Program-made: the position numbers and the translations under genes
The notes under the pieces: generated by a model
Told to the model about the DNA's origin: nothing
Databases searched by the model: none
Seen by the model: the letters and a program-made list of their open reading frames with translations, nothing else
Source: Planctomycetaceae bacterium
GTDB lineage: Bacteria; Planctomycetota; Planctomycetia; Planctomycetales; Planctomycetaceae
NCBI GenBank assembly: GCA_014762625.1
Contig: JABURQ010000162.1
Span: 1-64,000 of the forward strand
DNA length: 64,000 nucleotides
Direction of reading: 5' to 3'
In this document: piece after piece, positions 60,601 to 64,000 of the stretch
Layout of the letters: each line of letters starts with the position of its first letter
How positions within the stretch are numbered: position 1 is the stretch's first letter

Positions 60601-61564
60601 CGTTGCTGTCGTCAGGCTTGATCGTCTTTCCTTCCGACGCCGCCCAGATCACTTTGTCTCGGTTGGCGGTCATCACGTCGAGCATCTCGAGTTCATGTTT
60701 CAACACATCGGCGTTAGTCTGACCATCGACAAACGAAAGCGTGGAGCGACCGCCCCAGATATCATTACCGTCGGTCGCATGATAGCGGTTGTGCCAATAC
60801 CAGTTTTTATTGTCGACCGCGGCATACAACTCCGACAGACTCTCTCGGGTCGGTGTCGGCTTATCGAGCAATTCCCGGGAAATCATATCGGCTAACCGGT
60901 AGTAGCCATCGGCGTTCAAATGAATGCCGTTGATCGTGAACTGCTCTTTACTCGAACCGAACAACTGAAACGTCGGCGAATACAAGTCCACAAACGCCGC
61001 ATTCGCCTCGACAGCCGCTCGTCGTGTCGCCGCGGTATAGGCGGCGAGATTTGCATTCAGTTTGGTTCCTTCCGGCAGATTCGGATTATTGGTGTTTTCG
61101 TAAGCGATCGGGCTGAAGAGAACAAAACGGGCATCGACCCCCGCCTCTTTTCGCAGAGCGCGATATTTCTCGACCAGTTTGACAAGCTCCCCCTTATACG
61201 CCTCGGCTCCCTCAGGCCCCGCGAAGGACTCGTTATAGCCGTACATAATGAAGATCACATCGGGCCCAACGTGCTGCAGATATTCTTCGTCGTTGGTAAA
61301 CCCTTTGTTACGAGGTCGTTTGTTAACCATATCCCCGGAAAAACTCATATTCCGGAAACTGACATTCTTCCCACGAAGATAATGCTGAAGCACCGTCTCC
61401 ACCCAGGGAGAATGTTGCATCCGGTCGGCGAGACCGTTGCCGTAGATGGCGACGACATCGTCCTGTTGGAACGGAAACGGTTCATCGGCTCGAAGGGAAT
61501 TGGGAAGTAACATCGCTGCGGCCGACAGGCAGAGAATCAATCGAGTCAAGCTGTGTTTGAACAT
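57626..61564 (-). CDS. PVC-type heme-binding CxxCH protein with N-terminal SGNH-like domain
   Basis: Start [19 protein letters not shown] at 61564; SGNH-like [39 protein letters not shown]; propeller; [13 protein letters not shown] and [10 protein letters not shown]. Confidence 0.88.
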   Translation of the reverse strand: MFKHSLTRLILCLSAAAMLLPNSLRADEPFPFQQDDVVAIYGNGLADRMQHSPWVETVLQHYLRGKNVSFRNMSFSGDMVNKRPRNKGFTNDEEYLQHVGPDVIFIMYGYNESFAGPEGAEAYKGELVKLVEKYRALRKEAGVDARFVLFSPIAYENTNNPNLPEGTKLNANLAAYTAATRRAAVEANAAFVDLYSPTFQLFGSSKEQFTINGIHLNADGYYRLADMISRELLDKPTPTRESLSELYAAVDNKNWYWHNRYHATDGNDIWGGRSTLSFVDGQTNADVLKHELEMLDVMTANRDKVIWAASEGKTIKPDDSNVPPPVKVISNVGGGSKSSSAEKEGNLNYLTPEESRQKIKVPEGYELNVFASEEMFPDMANPVQMQVDSKGRLWASCWNTYPKWEPLKEMNDSLMIFEDTDRDGVADKRKIFAYVNNPLGFEFWGGGVIVTSGPDLLFLQDIDGDDKADVRKILLQGLGTADTHHAANNLIYGPDGGIYWQSGIFLVHNHETPWKPTLNIGESGMYRFDPRTFVITPHAGNSPNPHGTSFDYWGYCYANDGTGGRSYQVRPEGKGFKMFKLLEKEFRPVAADEILSSQHFPEELQQDFLICNTIGFLGVKQYDLDRGDDLPAEEAPEEESQQEISITQGGGLITVNHPALKETKITGFRLSVKGRQQMNICEVEAFSGNQNIASTAKLKMSSQLSNYVPELLVDGNTTNFAHTKPENNPWMRGDFSEPVQISSFKVWNRKGFESRFNNGKIEFFNGDKVVAAVDVNISEGDKPEERKLGEVWGTPVKPLLDSEDRNFRPTDAIVGEDGALYVSDWCNVIIGHMQHNIRDPNRDHQHGRIFRLTVKGRPLQEPVKIDGQPIPVLLENLKHPVNGVRHRSRVELSARDSKEVIAATKKWMADFDPNDENEAHHLLEALWLHQQHNVKNDELLNTLLASKVRHAAKAAETVKHFWYTYDAKGSSGFVAPAEIEYVEFDPPKHLSPADQKVYELGAKVFQRESHCATCHLTHGKGNGITYPSLVQSPWVNGSEDRLIKMALHGMWGRITVHGKTFDPVRGVPPMTAFRDLLTDEEMAAVLTFVRNTWGNNASTISPASVKRVRAETSDRTRFWRPEEILAEHPLEAELVLKDVGIDPEGFSNQKLEDELLSIPSVELAKVAYEKGDSERGKNLFYKSAAACFACHDPPSGTTRLGPDLTKMKTVLSPEEIVDSVLRPSKRIDKDFAQVTVVTDDGKIYTGIRVDDNDREIVIRNLAQPQPIKIPKAKVDEIADSRTSIMPAGLVKQLKTRQEFNDLMKYVLEVRKR

Positions 61565-62008
61565 AGTCTCGCGGTGTCTTTTCGAGAGAGGGAGAAGTTG
61601 GTGTGTGGTCATGATTTCCTGGAAAGGGTCAGGAAAGACGTCCTGATCTGCACATCCATTTGTAGGCTCGCAAGCTCGAACGATCAACAGACAATTCAGG
61701 AAATGAAGTGTATCCAATCGTATCGAAATTGGCCTCAGAATTGTATCAAAAGAAACGCTTCCTCCGTCCACCTTCAAATACTGCTTTTTGAAATGACAGA
61801 CGGTCTCTGAGGCAAAGCCATCCGCTATACCAGATGACCTTTTGTTTTGGTCGCCTGGTTGACGTATGTGCTGCATCTACTGATCCCAACCTACGAGCCA
61901 ATTTCGAGGAATCAAATAATTTTCGTGATCTTACAGCACTGAACATGTAGACTGTACCTTCCATCTCCTGCGAAGCACGACTCTTACTTTCTGATATAGG
62001 GAACCGTC

Positions 62009-64000
62009 ATGCGAGCAAATTTCTTAGGCAGGCTTTGGCTCTCAATACTGGCTCTGGCACTCTTACTCTCCTCAGTTGTCGATGCACAGGAGATGACGGC
62101 ATCCGAATTACTTAACAAGTGCCAACTCGGCAAACCCGTTGATCTGCTGGCGGAGCATGATCTGGTGAAACTGGCAAAAACTGGTTCCTGGGAACTCGAT
62201 GGTGGCCTGCTCTCAGCGAACTCCCGTCAGATTAGCGAACTTTACATCCCGTACTCACTTCCCGAACGCTACATCATCAAGGCCAAACTGAAACGAGAGT
62301 CGGGACGCGGCGCGTTCGGATTTGGCATCACGATGGGAAAGGAGCAGACCAGCCTCATTCTGGACGGCTGGGGTAAGCGATTCAGCGGTCTGCACAAGCT
62401 AGATGGACGCGAAGCATCATTTCCCGAGAACCCGACTCGTGTTGAGAAAATGCTCTTCACCGACGGCAAAGAGAGTGAAATACAAATCATCGTACTCGCG
62501 CGTCAGATCATCGTCGTTCTAGATGGTCAAGAAATCATTCGCTGGGAAGGAGATCCTCAGCAACTGAAGCGCACCTCACCCACACCTCGCGGACGAGAAC
62601 AAATGCCGTACCTGTATTCCGTTCGGACCAAGTGGAGTCTGTCACAGTTTGAAATCACCCCGATTGATTCCGCTCCAGACGACGCATTGCTGGCGGAGCG
62701 GAAAAAACAAGAGGCGGACGATTTGCCGATGGCAGAAATTGTCAAGCAGTGTGACTTCGGCAAAACGGTCGATCTCCTATCCCTGCCGCAATTGTTCAAC
62801 CTGAGTCCACGGGGAGGCTGGTCTTTGGCTGACGGCGTCATTACATCAAATCCCGGAAAATTTGCGGAATTATACGTCCCTTACGAGTACCCGGACCGTT
62901 ACCTGATTCGCGCCAAGGTCAAGCGAGAATCTGGAATAGGGAATCTCAATCTCGGGCTGGTCATGGGAAACGGAGCGACGAGTGTGATCCTGGACGGCAA
63001 CGGTGGAGGACGCGTTGGTTTGTATCAAACCGATGGGAATCGGGACTGGTTTCGACCGAATCCTGCTTCGACTCAAGGGAGTCTATTCGAGGACGGTCAG
63101 GAGAGAGAGCTGCAGATTCTGGTTCTCTCAAATGGAATTTTCGTTGCGATCGACGACGGAGAGATCGTTCGATGGAGAGGGCACTCCAAACGGCTCACCA
63201 GAGGACCCCAACCACCTCGAACCGAACGTATTCGGATGCCTTATCTTTATTCGCTGAAATCGAAATGGGCATTTTCAAAATTTGAAATCGTTCCGATCAA
63301 ATCAGCTCCCGATGACGATTTTTATCTGCCGTCTATTCCATTGATGACTGAGTCTGAGTTGTTCGACAAAGTCAGGCCCCCCGTCTCAATGTACGACAGC
63401 CTCGATAAACTCCGTTCAGCTCCGGACCACACGCTGCTTCTGGATATTCACCATACCGCTTATCCGGTTGTCGAATATTTGCGAGGAGGCTTGGTTCGGG
63501 AAATCTCTCGTCAGGCGTTGTCTCTGTCAGCCAGAGATGAGTTAAGCATGTCAACACGTGATCGAGCCCAATTGGAAGCATTTCCACTCAATGATAGATT
63601 TAACAGACGAATGCGCCGAGAGCCGCTGAGTGCACCGCTGAGCGTATTCACTGAACTCATGGCCGATGGGCGAGCGCGAATTCAGGTTTTACGCGCCGGC
63701 GACCGCTTCACTTACATGCCGCTCTATCAGCAAGAATTTAAAGTCTCACCCGAGACTCCTTACTGCGATTTGGTTGGTGTGCTCGAAGAGTTGTCGCGTC
63801 ATGATTTTTGCGGTGTGCTCGAAAGAGAATACTCAGTAACCCGGAACATAAAGACTTGGGAAGAATCGGCGCCTGTTCCCGCCCAAGCCGAGTCTCTCCT
63901 GAAAAAATGGAATGTATTTTCACAGTTCCTCGGAGTTCGCGAATTGCATCGTGTGATTCGAGAGTCGGGAGAATCCCCGGAGCGACTCGCTGCGCTTTCT
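62009..64000 (+). CDS. Secreted protein with two tandem ~210-aa repeats, truncated by window edge
   Basis: Manual translation from ATG 62009 (MRANFLGRLWLSILALALLLSSVVDAQE...) stays open to base 64000; absent from ORF track because no stop lies in the window. Confidence 0.8.
   Translation, partial: MRANFLGRLWLSILALALLLSSVVDAQEMTASELLNKCQLGKPVDLLAEHDLVKLAKTGSWELDGGLLSANSRQISELYIPYSLPERYIIKAKLKRESGRGAFGFGITMGKEQTSLILDGWGKRFSGLHKLDGREASFPENPTRVEKMLFTDGKESEIQIIVLARQIIVVLDGQEIIRWEGDPQQLKRTSPTPRGREQMPYLYSVRTKWSLSQFEITPIDSAPDDALLAERKKQEADDLPMAEIVKQCDFGKTVDLLSLPQLFNLSPRGGWSLADGVITSNPGKFAELYVPYEYPDRYLIRAKVKRESGIGNLNLGLVMGNGATSVILDGNGGGRVGLYQTDGNRDWFRPNPASTQGSLFEDGQERELQILVLSNGIFVAIDDGEIVRWRGHSKRLTRGPQPPRTERIRMPYLYSLKSKWAFSKFEIVPIKSAPDDDFYLPSIPLMTESELFDKVRPPVSMYDSLDKLRSAPDHTLLLDIHHTAYPVVEYLRGGLVREISRQALSLSARDELSMSTRDRAQLEAFPLNDRFNRRMRREPLSAPLSVFTELMADGRARIQVLRAGDRFTYMPLYQQEFKVSPETPYCDLVGVLEELSRHDFCGVLEREYSVTRNIKTWEESAPVPAQAESLLKKWNVFSQFLGVRELHRVIRESGESPERLAALS

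Overview
This 64 kb window looks like a planctomycete-type chromosome segment. That is inferred from three Cys-type sulfatases, PVC-type heme-binding CxxCH proteins, a DUF1592/DUF1552 pair and two Tat-exported Gfo/Idh/MocA oxidoreductases; taxonomy was not tested. About 45 protein genes, one tRNA-Leu(TAA), several terminators and a dispersed repeat are supportable. Most of it is ordinary housekeeping or catabolic content. The least ordinary parts are: (1) a tRNA-adjacent accessory block (about 30.0-33.9 kb) with two duplicated, truncated RHS core/tip units, both split at the same codon position with a Shine-Dalgarno restart downstream, plus interleaved membrane-protein genes that could be immunity proteins; (2) a ~158 bp MITE-like dispersed repeat with terminal inverted repeats (29759-29916 and 53101-53259), one copy abutting the stop codon of an ABC permease gene; (3) a 1222-aa GlnE-like protein with two apparent ACT-like segments between its two nucleotidyltransferase halves; (4) a seven-gene efflux operon (46.0-53.1 kb) with a Cys/His-rich secreted peptide and a small lipoprotein; (5) a secreted acidic D/E/K repeat protein; (6) a PVC cytochrome fused to an SGNH domain that lacks the canonical Ser and Asp; and (7) an ORF running off the right edge (62009-64000+) with two tandem ~210-aa repeats, absent from the supplied ORF track. 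All family calls come from reading motifs by eye; no database search was run.
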